DNA from: Congeria kusceri
Taxonomy: Eukaryota; Mollusca; Bivalvia; Myida; Dreissenidae
Direction: 5' to 3'
DNA: 64,000 nt
Assembly (NCBI GenBank): GCA_027627225.1
Contig: CM051028.1
Span: 29,598,329-29,662,328 of the forward strand
A program made the position numbers and the translations under genes. The notes beneath the pieces were generated by a model. That model was not told the DNA's origin and searched no databases. It saw only the letters and a list, made by a program, of their open reading frames with translations. Shown piece after piece: positions 1-12,282 of the stretch (within the stretch, counting starts at the first letter, position 1; the number at the start of each line of letters is the position of its first letter).

Positions 1-122
1 ATATCAGACGCAGATTTAAAGAAAAACAGTAGATTTTTATATATGATTGATGCGTATTTGTAGCCAGATAATTGTTGTCCCATTAATTCCTGTCAGATTT
101 ACGTTACGGCTATTAAAAAATG

Positions 123-203
123 CACTCGTCCTGTCGGACGACCAGCCAGGAAATTCGGCTCGTCCGTAATCAATAACTACTCGTCAGGACGAGCGGACGA
201 GTG
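123..203. repeat. Short foldback built on CACTCGTCC
   Basis: The left arm begins CACTCGTCCTG and the right arm ends CGGACGAGTG, so the segment can fold on itself. It is probably the remnant of a small inverted-repeat element. No coding content is visible. Confidence 0.35.
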
Positions 204-1752
204 GAATTTTCGTGCCCTGCATCCGACCCACCGACCCACCAACCAACGGACAGGTGCAAAGCAATATACCCCCACTTCTTCGAAGGGGGGCATAATTAGT
301 TTTATACACACTAGATATTGACAATCCCAGCAATCATGGGAGGTAAAATTTATAAATTGCAAGTAACCACAAATTATTATAATGCCCTTTTTATTATCAT
401 AATCAACAATCAGAAAAGCATAAAACATGTTCCTGTTCATTTCATCATGGGCTTAAAAGTATTTACATTGTATCAAGTCATGTAGAAATATTATTTGCAT
501 ATTGTAGTATATTGCACTTAAACATGAAAATAGTAGTGTCTGTGATTGTAAGATGATACACACTGTAGACATTCCTTCAACAATTTATACAACAATTTAG
601 GCCTTCAGTAAAAACATTGTATTAACAGTATGTGAATAACTTCCTTATGTATAGCCTGAGTCATGATCATAATGCATTGTAATAGTTCTGAGAATAATTC
701 TAATGTCTGAACTACAGTTTATACAGCTGGTACAAGATGACTTAACAGTTAGTATTGACAACAAATAAATGTATACGGCTTTTTTGGCGTAGCTGTCTAA
801 GATCACTTTTGATTTAGATTTCTTGCGATAATTATGCAGCGGGAAAATTGAATGCCAATAGAATTGGGCAAATTTTCTTATTTTCGGAAATGCAAACTTC
901 AAACAATGGTTTAACGTATACCAATAACTGTTACATACTTTTGAGGATTAACAATTTACATAATTGTTTACATAAGCAGTTAAATTAAAGTTATAACATA
1001 TCTTCAACATACACTCTAGAAATGAACATAATTATGAACAATTTTACTCATTGTATGTCATGATCAGAATGTTATATTCATTCACATTATGAAATAACTA
1101 TATTGTTTAAACTACATGTACATAATCGGCGCGCTCTATAAATAGCAATTACAATGCTACAATTCACAGGTACAACAGTCGGTCACAACGTACAATGTTG
1201 CCTGTTGAGCTCGCAAGCACAAAATATAAAGTGGTAAATTTCTGGTATTTTTCTGATAAATAAGCAAAACAAATATTAGCAAATTTGATTGAGCTTATAT
1301 TTCCTATTATTTTATCACTGTGTAAAAATATTATTGTACGCTGTAACTGATTGTCGTCCTCGTGGATTAATTCTAGCGAGAAATAAAACCAGCAGGGGAA
1401 TCATTCTAAAAATAGCGACCGGAAAAGCTGTGTTAATGAACACGCATCAATTAGCGTCTGGAGAATCCTAAACACGAGATTTGCAATAAATGGGGAATTC
1501 ATAAACTTACTGCTCATTAATTCCCGCTATTATTTTCTGACAATGTTAATTTGTTAAATTTGCCTGACAAATTCATATATAAATTATGTTTATGTAAATT
1601 ACTAGTATTTAGCTTATTGATGTATCACTGGTGAAAACATGGGGCGGTATATGATAGGTTTATTCACAGTACAGATATTAATAATTATTGAGTTTATCTC
1701 AAATTAATTTTGGGGGCCGATCCGTTTTCTTACAGTGTCCGAAAACTCTAGT
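204..1752. other. AT-rich noncoding stretch
   Basis: Only short chance reading frames occur here, without recognisable domains or convincing splice signals. I see no gene. Confidence 0.5.
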
Positions 1753-1830
1753 GTCCGAGAAGTCTCCTTAGTAGGGACCAAAAAATCTGGGGTCCGAGAA
1801 GTCTCCTTAGTAGGGAACGAAAAATATGGG
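1753..1830. repeat. 39-bp tandem duplication
   Basis: GTCCGAGAAGTCTCCTTAG starts at 1753 and again at 1792, giving two near-identical 39-bp units. Confidence 0.8.
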
Positions 1831-3093
1831 GTCAGTGAAGTCACAGCTTGGTCCTCTTGTATTATATTTAGGGCAAATAAATGACACCTCAATATTAATT
1901 TCTACGCCGCTTGTCTGTTTTTTTAAAGACATTTCTTGTTTAATACATACTGGTACAAGAAACATGTCTTCACAATGTGACACAATACCGTATGCTTCCG
2001 ACTAACAACTTAACCCATGCCACCAATTTGCCTTGATAATACAGTCATAAAAATGTGTGTGATGTAATATTGACATACATCCCCTTTTCGTCGTAAGATT
2101 TATTAAAATACTCATTACAAATCAGGGGTGTAAAATATCACTCGCCCGCTCGCATTGGCTACTTAAATTTTGCTCGAGGAGAATGCGATATCCGAAATAC
2201 TCGCCCGGTCGGATGACCGCATTTACAGGGCAGTCAGCGCTTTTATTTTGTAACAGGTGCTTGTCTGGTAGCCACATCATTAGACTGTGTCGCCGTTTAA
2301 TACTATTATAAATAAATGTGTTGATGTTTCCTAACTGTAACCAGTCAACTTGTGTGCGCGTGGGGGTAATATGTACATAGACACCGTTTAAATGTCAAAA
2401 CAGCTTGATATTCGCAATTTATTTGGAGCAAAAACATGTCTTGGTTCAAATTTGAATGATGAGTTAGCCGAGAAGCGTGGCAGCGTACCAACCACTAGCC
2501 GGGCAACTTGTGTACTGTAATAGCACTTCCTTTCCCGTTGCCCATGTCACATACAACATACACAAAATACATAACTAGCATTTTAACATCAGGCCAAAAA
2601 AAAATTGTTGTTTGTTTCCGCTTACGTCTTGAAAAAAGTATGGTAGGTAGGTAGGCATAACTTTTTTTTGTGAACTTTTTTTTCCTTTGTGACCCAACAA
2701 GCGCAGACATATTTCCGCTTTAACAACTTTTTTAGTAATTAGTTATAACTCAATGTTTATAACTTATTAAAACTAATAATAAAACAAAGACACACTTGAT
2801 ATTTAATAGGCAGTTTATATAAAACAAGTTGAAAACCAAAGCCAAAGTTTCCAAGTTCACAATCTTCACTTCTGACATGAGTTTCTATTTCCTTTTCCCA
2901 AGCGGGCGGATTGTTCTTGTTTTTTTCCCGATTTAAACACACAGTGACACTGTACAAATTAGCAGTTCTTCTGTCGTGTGATTTCAACACTTGCACCAGG
3001 GAAGCCACAATGGCCACAAACATTCTTCCTTGAAGTTGAATAAAATTTGCAGGAATAAAAACATGTTGCAATAGGGTTTTCACAATGTTTGCA
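1831..3093. other. Noncoding stretch with degenerate repeat traces
   Basis: No gene is recognised. Around 2640-2660 there is a GTAGGTAGGTAGG tract beside T-runs. It resembles the interior of the foldback at 22454-22665 read on the other strand, so it may be a decayed relative. Confidence 0.35.
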
Positions 3094-3375
3094 GGCCGTT
3101 CCGTAGTCTAGAGGTAACGCACTGGCTTGACAATCCAGTGGTCGCAGGTTCGATCCCCCACCATACCCTAACCTTCCGACTCGTTTTTTGCATGAGACGT
3201 TAAACTGAAATGCAGTGTACTAGGTGCTTCATACCCGGCACTAAATGACCCAAGGACGCCTCTGGAATTGGGCGTCTTCTGTATCTTGCACTGTCCTTTG
3301 CAACCGAACTAAAGTCTTCTGGGGGCTGTCGCCATATGGGAGAGAATACCGGTGCACTTGATAAAAATGTACTAC
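3094..3375 (+). mobile_element. tRNA-derived SINE
   Basis: The 5' part (3094-3168) looks like a tRNA. It has an A-box-like TAGTCTAGAGGTAACG, an anticodon-arm-like hairpin around ACTGG..CCAGT and a B box GGTTCGATCCC. An unrelated body follows with GAGACGTTAAAC, typical of molluscan SINEs, ending near a CACACACAC tail. The continuous body and lack of a clean acceptor stem argue against a functional tRNA gene. Confidence 0.65.
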
Positions 3376-4855
3376 ACACACACGTTTTCACAATTTGTTC
3401 CTAATCACATCTCCTCTTGGAGATAAGTACACAGGTTCTGCATCAATAGACGCTTTTTGCCATTATTATTCATAAGCACCTGCACACATTCAAACTTTAT
3501 TAAGGCATAGACACTTGTTATTGTTAAATGTGCGCCCAAATGATCAATTACTGTCAGTATTTGAGAGGAAAGCTCCGACGAACTTTGCAAAATGTGATTT
3601 ATTTACTAAAGTAAACCATGGCAAAGTTGTAACAAAGGGCGACAACTATTGTATACAAATGGTTAAACAACACCAATATTATTGGCGTTGCTGCCTAGAC
3701 TGGTTCCGCGGTTGTAACAGAATATTAAATAACATGTATAGAGGCCAGATCCCAGTCTAGTTACTGCCTTCAGAACGAAACGTTCAATATTACTCGAAAA
3801 AACGTGAATAATTAAAAGAAAAATTTCCAGACGGGAAAAAAAAGTTTATGGTCGGGGGCAAAAAACATGGTCGGTCGGGTTAGTGGAAACAACTCTTTTT
3901 TTTATGCCTCATAAGTCAAGAGCTTGAAAAGCTCTTCATAGATTAGAGATGCATGGTTATGGTGTTTGTTGGTGTTGGGGTGCGGGAGTTGAGGGTGGCG
4001 GGGGGGGAGTTGTGGGAGGGATGGGATGGGCGGTGTGGGGGGAGAGGCGGGGGGTCTATTCATTTTGATATATCTGTGAGATAGGCTGTACAACATTACC
4101 TGATAATCATCACTTCAGCCAGATAATGATCATTATGAGCTTGTGTTAATTGCTTACTGATAACAATATGTGCCTCAAACAACTATTATTTGGTCATTAT
4201 GCAGACTCAGAAACAACCCTGATGCAACGATACCTGCAATTCAGAGTAATGTGTTTTATACAACACAAACAAAAGCACTGCAACAACCTCCTACATAGCA
4301 TTTACAACTCATCCAGCAGCATCTTAACCATAAAACATTTCACTGATCCTCAGGGGTAAAAGATATATTTCTAAAATTTCAAAGTTATTTTTGCACAACG
4401 CTTCCGAATGCTCGAAACCATTATTTATTTATGAAATCACCAGCAATGAAGTACTAAGTGACCACTGCATAAAATTTACCGTATATAAAAAAGACGATGC
4501 CAAATTGAATTCTTTTCTGACTCAAATCAAAGGATTTACCCCCACCCACCAAATCTGAACATTGTATTTCTGAAAGTCTCTTAAGTACAGATCCACCAAG
4601 TAGTCAAAGTATAACTGGGTGAATTGAATATAACATATGACAATGAGCAGCAGGTTCTGTGGAGTCAATGAGTGGAAAGTCAGTATGAAGTGAATAACAA
4701 ATACCACCATCAAAACACTACACACAGCATTTGCACCACAATATTTGCATGCATGACATGTTACTATAAACTGTGGTAGCTATTAACTGGCTAGGTCTCA
4801 TTAAGCACTCTGGAAAAATCCAAACTGGGAGGCTTGTGAAAGACGACTGAGACAT
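3376..4855. other. Noncoding stretch
   Basis: No gene is recognised. It holds a G-rich patch (3975-4055) and a short GTCGGTCGGG-containing repeat trace near 3870. Confidence 0.45.
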
Positions 4856-4935
4856 GCAGGCATTGCTCACGGCCTGTACCCGGATAACCCTAACGCAGTG
4901 CAGCGACCCTAACGCAGTGCCAATATGGCGGATGG
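4856..4935 (+). repeat. Inverted-repeat partner of 9835-9912
   Basis: The segment containing CCCTAACGCAGTG matches the reverse complement of 9835-9912 over roughly 70 bases with scattered mismatches. With the pair 6476-6580 / 9625-9722 it marks two related elements in opposite orientation. Confidence 0.5.
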
Positions 4936-5780
4936 AAAGTCGGGGCTACTTTGTTTTATGCATATTTTTTTCATGTACAGGTATGTTTTGGTTGTAATAT
5001 CCGTCGCCATTGATCAAATATGTATTAAATTCAACATACCTAATGTTACATCTAGCAATTATTGGGTTGTGAGATGGAATGCTGAGGAACGAGGCCAAAC
5101 ATCCAATTAAAATATTTATAAACAAATCTTTAAAAATACTTAGATGCTTTAAATTGCCATATCATTTTGCTGTTTGGAAGCAAACATATACTGCTTCAAA
5201 ACCCCATTTACACTGTGTTGTTATCCCATCGGATATGGACACAATACTCATTCGAATGTGCAGCCTGCAAGAAACTGGATAAGAACCTAATTTCTAGTTG
5301 ATAATAACCAAACGCAATGTATACTAGGAACGGATAAAAACCAAACCAACGTATAAAACCTGACGAATAAACACCTAACCGACTAATATTCTATATTATT
5401 GAATGAATATACATGTATGCTGAACGACTATAATGGACCTCTATATGTTTCTATTTTCATTCCAATCGTATAGTATAACTTGCTCGTTCACCAGTGACAA
5501 TTTTTAACGTGTATTTACGTATAAAACTTAATCATGAAAACTTTTGTTGAAAATCGCTCGCTTTTGCTGGACGAATATATAGTTGGAAGTATGCGTATCG
5601 CTCGAAATTCTATCCTGATAGAGTGCCAAACGATTTGCAAAGACAGAAAAAACAATTATTTGTAAAGACGATATAGCTCAAAATAATGAAAGTGGAACAC
5701 CCTTAAAAATAAAAAAGCATAGAACGCATTATAGTGACACTCTTGTGAATATATTTGAACGTCCAAAGTTTAAGTCTGTA

Positions 5781-8700
5781 CAGTAGATTCCACTTAATTG
5801 AATATCGGATAATTGAATATTTCGCTTAATTGAATAAAGATTGAAAACACCAAACCGTTTGCATTCATTCCCATTGTAAAAACGCTGCCTAATCTGATAG
5901 AAAATATGGTGTCCTCCGGTTAATTGAATAGCCAATTATCAGTTGTAGGCGTATAGTCCGCTCGATAATCTCCTAATCTCCGAGGATACGTATCATATCG
6001 CAAGTTTTGACAGTCACGCTTCTATGACCGCTTTTGTTATCATTTCACACCACGCATGAATGCAGCGTCTGTTGAATGTCACGTGACTAATAGTTTTAAT
6101 TTGCGGGTCAAGTACAGGGCATACACATCTAGAAAGCAATGTAGCCTGTTAGTGATTATTACAAGTGAATTATTTTTCAAATGCACCGTATAATGGATAA
6201 CAAACATCTATGAACGCTTTTCTGCATATTTATTAGCATTCTAAAGTATGAAACATTTTGTTACGTAACAGGTTTGACATTATATCATCAAAATGGATTA
6301 AATAAGATCATAACATATCTGATTAGGCCAGTCCTTTTTTATTTTCTGGTTTACAAAATTTTTTGGGGAACATGTCCACTGGCAGGTCGAAAAAAAAAAA
6401 AAAAAAAGTGTTCAAATCTTAACACAACGAACGATTTCCCATTAGCAATTTATAATTCATAACAATATCAACATTAAAACACACTATTATGTGAAGTTAG
6501 AATAAGACGTCAAACATGGTCAAACTGCTTTATTACACCAATGTTTTATATGCAGTTTAACCATTTGTATTTATGAATTTTATAGAGTAAATAAGTGTAA
6601 TAGATGCATATATTTTAACGGCATCATTAAAATTGATTTTACCACAAAGTTGTGTACTTGTATGGATTTACAAAATGTAAAGTGAGATGCCTTTTTAAAA
6701 GAAGACGAGTTAACCTGTGCAGGACTGGAATCCACAACTGCCCAAACACAGACCATGCAAAACGAGCTTAATCTAACCACACAACGCAAATTTTGAAAAT
6801 AATTGCTGTGAGGTCTCGAAAAACATATTAAATTTAACTATATCAAGAGAAAAGTCCAAATAATATGACGTTAATTGTCTGGATTCTTATTAAGTCTTAC
6901 TTCTTATTAAAAATGAGAAACCAGTTTTAACATATTTTTTTTTTAAATATTCAACTCTGTGTAAATGCTAAATCTTCATGTATATATGAAATTTATCAGA
7001 TATAAACTGAACTGCTAGTGTGTGTTAAATTATTGCATTACAATTGTGACAGGAACAAAATACATGGCAAATAAGAAATTCTCATTGTGTCGCGAAAATA
7101 CGTATTATCAACAAAATGCAACCATGACTTTCTCTTTTAAGTGTATACGAGACAAAGCTGTCTGTCCCCACATCCTCGTTTCGATGTGCCCGCAAGAAGA
7201 TCTTGTTACTAATTATATTATTTGTTACAAATGCCACCTGAAAATATACATCCAGTGCCTTCCACAGGATTTTTTTTGGCGTCCCCATCCTGAGAGGGGT
7301 GGGTTAGGGAGGGGTATCCCCTCCGTACGTCAAATTTTTTTGCGGCATGTGTCAAATGACGTTATCTGGTGCGTTTTAGCTATTAAATTTAAGGCTAAGA
7401 TGTTTTCAATTTTTTGTACAAGTTTAAACGAAATGAAATAAACGAAACATCACCGTTTGAACGGCATACCTCTAGCCTTTTAAAAGCAAAAGCATCATTG
7501 TTGTTGCGAAACTGAAAGTAATTATTTTTTCCGGATGTTTATGTCCAGTGCGCATCACATTCGCACAGTGACGTCATGTCCAAACCCACTATTCTCGTCG
7601 TTCTCGAATCTTTAGGTTACACTCGATCTACTGATGGAGCCTTTTTTATTCGATTAATTAATATGTTCATAAGGGCATGTATTTAGTGTTTTAACACTGT
7701 TTTAATCGTTACAGGTGTTGAACATAGTACGGACTGGATAATTGGTGAATTGTAAAGATCTTGATTAAAATATGTTTATATTATATACATGCTTTGTTCT
7801 TGCAAAAACGGCGGGAAAAATTTTCCTCGTGCAAATCGTGCCTGCGCGTCAAATGTTAAAGACAAATGTCACTCTATTGTTAAAAACAGTGTTGATTTTC
7901 TCATGTTTCATTCTTTCCATGAATAACTGTACTTCTAACGGTAATATTAACTGTCATCAAATGGATAAGTCATTTTAAGGGCCGTCTATGAAACATGTTG
8001 AACATTATTAGAAGTTTACAATATATAATAAATTCAACAATTGACGAACTAAAAATCACTTGCTAATTTTTTGTCCACCAATAAGTAAATTTGCATGGAA
8101 AAACCACGCCAATTTGATTATAATTTACCTATTTTTTCTCCATTTGCTGTACCAATCTTTTGTTCAATTTTGGATACTAGTACAGATTTATGAGACGACC
8201 CTCAAACTTGAAACACTTCACTGACCACAATAACGGGATTTCTCCCTGCAAAAATCATGCATGGGATTAACATTCCTTTGACGGGAAACTAGGACACCCA
8301 ATGTCTTTAAAGACCTGTATTTAGTAAAGCACATGATCGGTACACGCACGCTTTCCATGCGTGGAACGTGACGTCATGTTTCAGCAGACATTTCGCACTC
8401 TTTTGTAGAAAACACGGGTTTTACATGGCATACATGTACATAAACAACGGCGGACGCCTTGCTTAAAAAAATTGTCCATGAAATTCCGGAACAATTTGTT
8501 GATCTCGATCGGCAATCATAGTGTGATACCATCAAAAACAAAAAGCAGTTTCACGGAAGTAAACGGACTTACCGAGCAAATTATTATATTGGTACTCAAA
8601 ATATTTCGAAAATTTTAACGTTTCGTCCCCCATCGGTAAAAAAAAAATCGTAATCATAATTTTTATTTTTTTTTCACTTTCAGAAAATTTATGTTCGCCG

Positions 8701-8838
8701 GTTTTGTAAACCGTAAAATCAAAAAGTCCTGGCCTTAACATTGAAATAATTGAAATATGACTCCGCATATATGAATACTCTGGTTATTTGAATATTCGGA
8801 CGTGACAAATGGGCTATTCAATTAAGCGGAATCTACCG
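5781..8838. mobile_element. DNA transposon with pogo/mariner-like ends
   Basis: The left end starts CAGTAGATTCCACTTAATTG at 5781, immediately after TA (5779-5780). The right end, read on the minus strand, starts CGGTAGATTCCGCTTAATTG at 8838, just before TA (8839-8840). The ends match at about 24 of 26 positions when the TA is included. TA flanks and CAGT-type ends are typical of the Tc1/mariner/pogo superfamily. The 3.06-kb interior has no transposase-like reading frame (longest about 139 codons, no recognisable DDE motif), so the element is non-autonomous, or two separate MITEs happen to face each other. Confidence 0.5.
6476..6580 (+). repeat. Dispersed repeat, copy 1
   Basis: The ATTATGTGAAGTTAGAATAA region matches the reverse complement of 9625-9722 closely. 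A shorter same-strand copy lies at about 9278-9322. Confidence 0.55.
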
Positions 8839-9624
8839 TATAATAAAATACATCTTCTGATAGTTTAGCGGCGGAAATGATTAACAAGCACATTCATAAC
8901 ACTAAAAAAATTACTTCATATATACAGGACAAACAGATATGTTATTTTTCAGTTTGTTAGGTAATCATCCTTTTTATGTTCGCACTTATCCATCACAGTT
9001 TCCTAAATCAGTCAGGAATTATCCGCAAGCAAATAACCACTTCAAAATAAAGACAATGTTTTAGCTGTAAACATCGACTTTAAACTTTGATATGATTACA
9101 CACTGTCATAGAGATGTTCATTTAACTAAAATAGTTTTCAAGTAAGGTACTAATGTATTTTAAGATATTTTAACAGGTCGGAAAACATAAAAATGTTCTT
9201 TTATGGGGACTTTTTCAGTTACATTTTAATGACTTCAAGCATCATAAGAGTGATTGTCAAACAAAATATTAAAACACTGTATTATGTGAAGTTAGAACAA
9301 GACATCAAACATAGAATGGACATGATTTTTGTTCTTTTTTCACACAAAACTGAGCATTTCATATTGTGTATGTATGTTTGTTATATTATGTCAATCATTT
9401 TTGTGTAATAAGCATTTTTCCATGACATTTTCATAAAAACTTAGTGTGTCTTTGATCATTTTTACTGTATTTATAAACTGTGTTCATGCACGCATGGACA
9501 CAATTTAATTTGTGTGTGAAAATTTTGTAAATGCATACAAGTATACAGTTTTGTGGTAAAATCTATTTTACTGATGCAGTTATATATGCAGGTGTCTATT
9601 GCACTAATTACTTTGCAAAATTCT
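8839..9624. other. AT-rich noncoding stretch
   Basis: No gene is recognised. The segment at 9278-9322 is a diverged copy of the repeat at 6476-6580. Confidence 0.45.
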
Positions 9625-9722
9625 TAAATTGATTAAAATAAACTGAATATAAAACATTGTTGTAATAAAACAGTTTATTCCATGTTTGACGTCTTATTCC
9701 AACTTCACATAATAGTATGTTT
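9625..9722 (-). repeat. Dispersed repeat, inverted copy
   Basis: Reverse-complement match to 6476-6580, including the TTATTCCAACTTCACATAAT segment. Confidence 0.55.
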
Positions 9723-9834
9723 TAAGTACATAAACCACTAGACACTATAAGTATTAAAAGATTTAAATTTATACTTAACACAAATATAACAACATGATAA
9801 AAACATGAAAAATAATAGCACATTAAGTCTCTGT

Positions 9835-9912
9835 GTCCACCATTATGGCACTGTGTTAGGGTCTTAGGGTCACTGTACTGCCTTAGGATTATCTGGGTGC
9901 AGGCCATGTTGC
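9835..9912 (-). repeat. Inverted copy of 4856-4935
   Basis: Reverse-complement match to the CCCTAA-containing segment at 4856-4935, with scattered mismatches and a small insertion. Confidence 0.5.
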
Positions 9913-11123
9913 TGTTAGCTTTACCTTAACCCAGTCAGTACAACTGTACACACACATGGGACTAATTACCGTTATATTGGAAATTTATCTCTCTGGGATC
10001 CATTATGTTCAATATGAATTGCCACCCTGGTCAGCCAGTTATTGCAAGGCCAATTTCATGTCAATACAACAGAATGGTGTTGCCAATACTATCATTTGAT
10101 GTACATGTAACAGGATATGCCTGTTCTATGAACAACACTTATGTTACAGGTCCATCATGCCTGGCAGGTGAATTTGCCTGAATCAAAACTGGTGCTAAAA
10201 TATTCAGCACTCTTTACACAGACATGACAATGAACAGTAATAAAAATTATAAAATGCCTCAATTTCCATAACATGTCTAATATACTAAATTAAGATTTTA
10301 CAGTGCTGCAGTGACTTTCCTATAATAAATACAAAGACAAGTTGAAAACATCTGAAACCATAGGTTACATGAGGTTAGATCTGATATAATTAATGCGATT
10401 GCACATCAAACAAGCCTATGTTTATCCTACCACAATCTTCAGCTCTGGAGGCCTAGAATTATCAGGTATAATTATGAATGCATCACTCTACAAACACATG
10501 TAGGTACACAGTCATAGTGGGGCATTCACAAATATTGGCAACTGTGAGGAATTAGCTGATAGGCAAAAGTGCTGACTGTATGCATTACCTGATAAGCCAA
10601 GCAATGGCTGTGTACATGCTAGACTAATCACTAACACATGGTGTCTTCAGTACCAGCAGCACTAATAACAATGGCTTATCTAGGTACCAAAAATACTATC
10701 AAAGCATCTTATGTACATATCAATATTTTCCCCCAGAGGGGGAGCGGCGGGCATATACGGGACTTTAGACTGAAAGCAATTCCCGACACGCAGGAATTTG
10801 ACACACCAAATGATTCCGGGTCCCGGGAAATAGGCTTTGTTCGGATTTTAGGTCCCGGTAATATTGGCCCCGGGCCATTTGATACACCAATTAAGCATCC
10901 CCCATTGAGGGGATTTACACAAAAAGGCTTGGCTCTAGGGTGGGGAATTAGATCCCCAAAAGTGCATTAGATATAACATTAATTTGTATTTAATCGTACC
11001 TGATGGTGATATGAATAGTGAATACCACATGGCTTCATGGTTTGGCTATTTTAATAGATAATAAATACCTTCTTTTAATACATACATGTATAAATATATT
11101 CTTTTAATAAACAGTTACATTCA
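9913..11123. other. Noncoding stretch
   Basis: No gene is recognised. The 10730-10970 segment is locally richer in G and C, with runs such as GGTCCCGG and GGCCCCGGGCC. It holds an open frame of 110 codons that shows no domain and is probably chance or a repeat remnant. Confidence 0.4.
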
Positions 11124-11129
11124 TAGATT

Positions 11130-12274
11130 CAGGGTTCCCTCTGGGCTTTAACAAGTTGTCGCCACTTACTTTCGCCAAAATCAAAAAGTTGTCGCCACTT
11201 TCGCCAAATTCAAAAAGTTGTCGCCACTTACTTTCGCCAAATTCACAAAGTTGTCGCCAAATTTGCATTGTAGAAAATGAAGACATTAAAAATTCTGCTA
11301 ATAACAATAATAGCATATAAACAATATAAATACGCGTTATATTATATGAACTACTACATAGTGCCTTGTACAGAACACAGTTAAATAAGTTAAGTATTTG
11401 TGTACTTCACTCTACAGTAAATCTTACCTTTGGTTTTCATATGCTTAACAATGTTCTCCTTTTTCAATACAGTGCATCCTGTAGTGAATGAATTGCTCAG
11501 TTTTGAGGATATACAGAGTTCACACAGCATAGATTTTGTGTTGGAATCATATTTGAGGAACGGGAAATCTGATTTCCAACTGTCTTTGAAATTTCTGTTA
11601 GCTGGTGAATTTAGAGTTTTATACATTTTTGAAGGAGTCTCAACATCATCTGAATCTAACGTTCGCTTTTTAACAGGCGTTATACACTCTGAACTTGCCA
11701 TTTTGACGAGTGAAACAGAGAATATTATCTCATGTTTATATAGCACTAATCAAGGCAAAATGTTTAATTATTGCCTTTAAACACACCGATTATGCTAAAA
11801 ACAATCCATATTTACCTTTTTGATTGTCATTGTTGTCAACCTAACAGGCTTTAATCTGCTTCCTATACTGTGACAAACACTTCACACTTCAGCGCAAAGT
11901 CGGTACATTTCACAGTTGTCTTATCTCTGAAGCAATAAAACTGACGACCAATTAAGATAACTTGTAACAACACCACCAATAATCCCAATTATCACCATAA
12001 TCTGCCACTTTCCGGCAATCAGCACGCTCCATTGATTTCAGCAGTGTCGCTTACATCACGGAAATCCATTGCACAGCGACTGCCGTAAAGCGGCTGGTAA
12101 ACAGAGCCTCTTATGTCATTTTAAGTAAATATTACGCAGAAAAATGTGGAATTTTGAAAAATCGCCATTTTTGAAAAGTTGTCGCCACTTACTTTCGCCA
12201 AATTCAAAAAGTTGTCGCCAAATTTTTTATTTTGTCGCCATTGGCGACAATGGCGATCGACAGCGGGAACCCTG
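11130..12274 (-). mobile_element. hAT-like DNA transposon, truncated or non-autonomous
   Basis: The left end is CAGGGTTCCC (11130) and the right end is its reverse complement GGGAACCCTG (ending 12274). Both are flanked by the direct repeat TAGATT (11124-11129 and 12275-12280). The subterminal regions carry copies of GTTGTCGCCACTTACTTTCG: three on the left (about 11155-11260), one on the right (12178). CAGGG ends are typical of hAT elements, although hAT usually duplicates 8 bp rather than the 6 seen here. The interior encodes one zinc-finger exon and no catalytic domain. Confidence 0.6.
11428..11746 (-). CDS. TTF/hAT-type zinc-finger exon inside the hAT-like element
   Basis: The open frame runs from 11746; the more likely start is the internal Met at 11701 (MASSECITPVKKR). 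After a basic, Ser/Thr-rich leader comes a segment with FKDSW and FPFLKYD, then CELC, a TGC and a HMKTK tail. This spacing recalls the TTF-type finger of transposase-derived proteins such as ZNF862-like and ZMYM-like, where Cys-x2-Cys is followed by a third Cys and a His. The exon ends at 11428 with donor GTAAGA. No further exon follows inside the element, so the transposase catalytic part is missing. It could be exon 1 of the original transposase or a captured host exon; I cannot tell which. Confidence 0.5.
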
Positions 12275-12282
12275 TAGATTAC

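Noticed and set aside
3094..3168. tRNA gene with intact A and B boxes
   Set aside because: The acceptor stem does not pair and a SINE body follows directly; similar tRNA-like heads at 20779-20868 and 41976-42046 are rejected for the same reason.
4885..4920. Telomere-like CCCTAA units
   Set aside because: Only two separated CCCTAA occurrences within a dispersed repeat; no array.
7022..7441. 139-codon frame as transposase of the pogo-like element
   Set aside because: No DDE-type motif or helix-turn-helix; composition looks like translated spacer.
10638..10970. 110-codon frame in a GC-richer patch
   Set aside because: No domain, no splice context, and the sequence looks repeat-derived.
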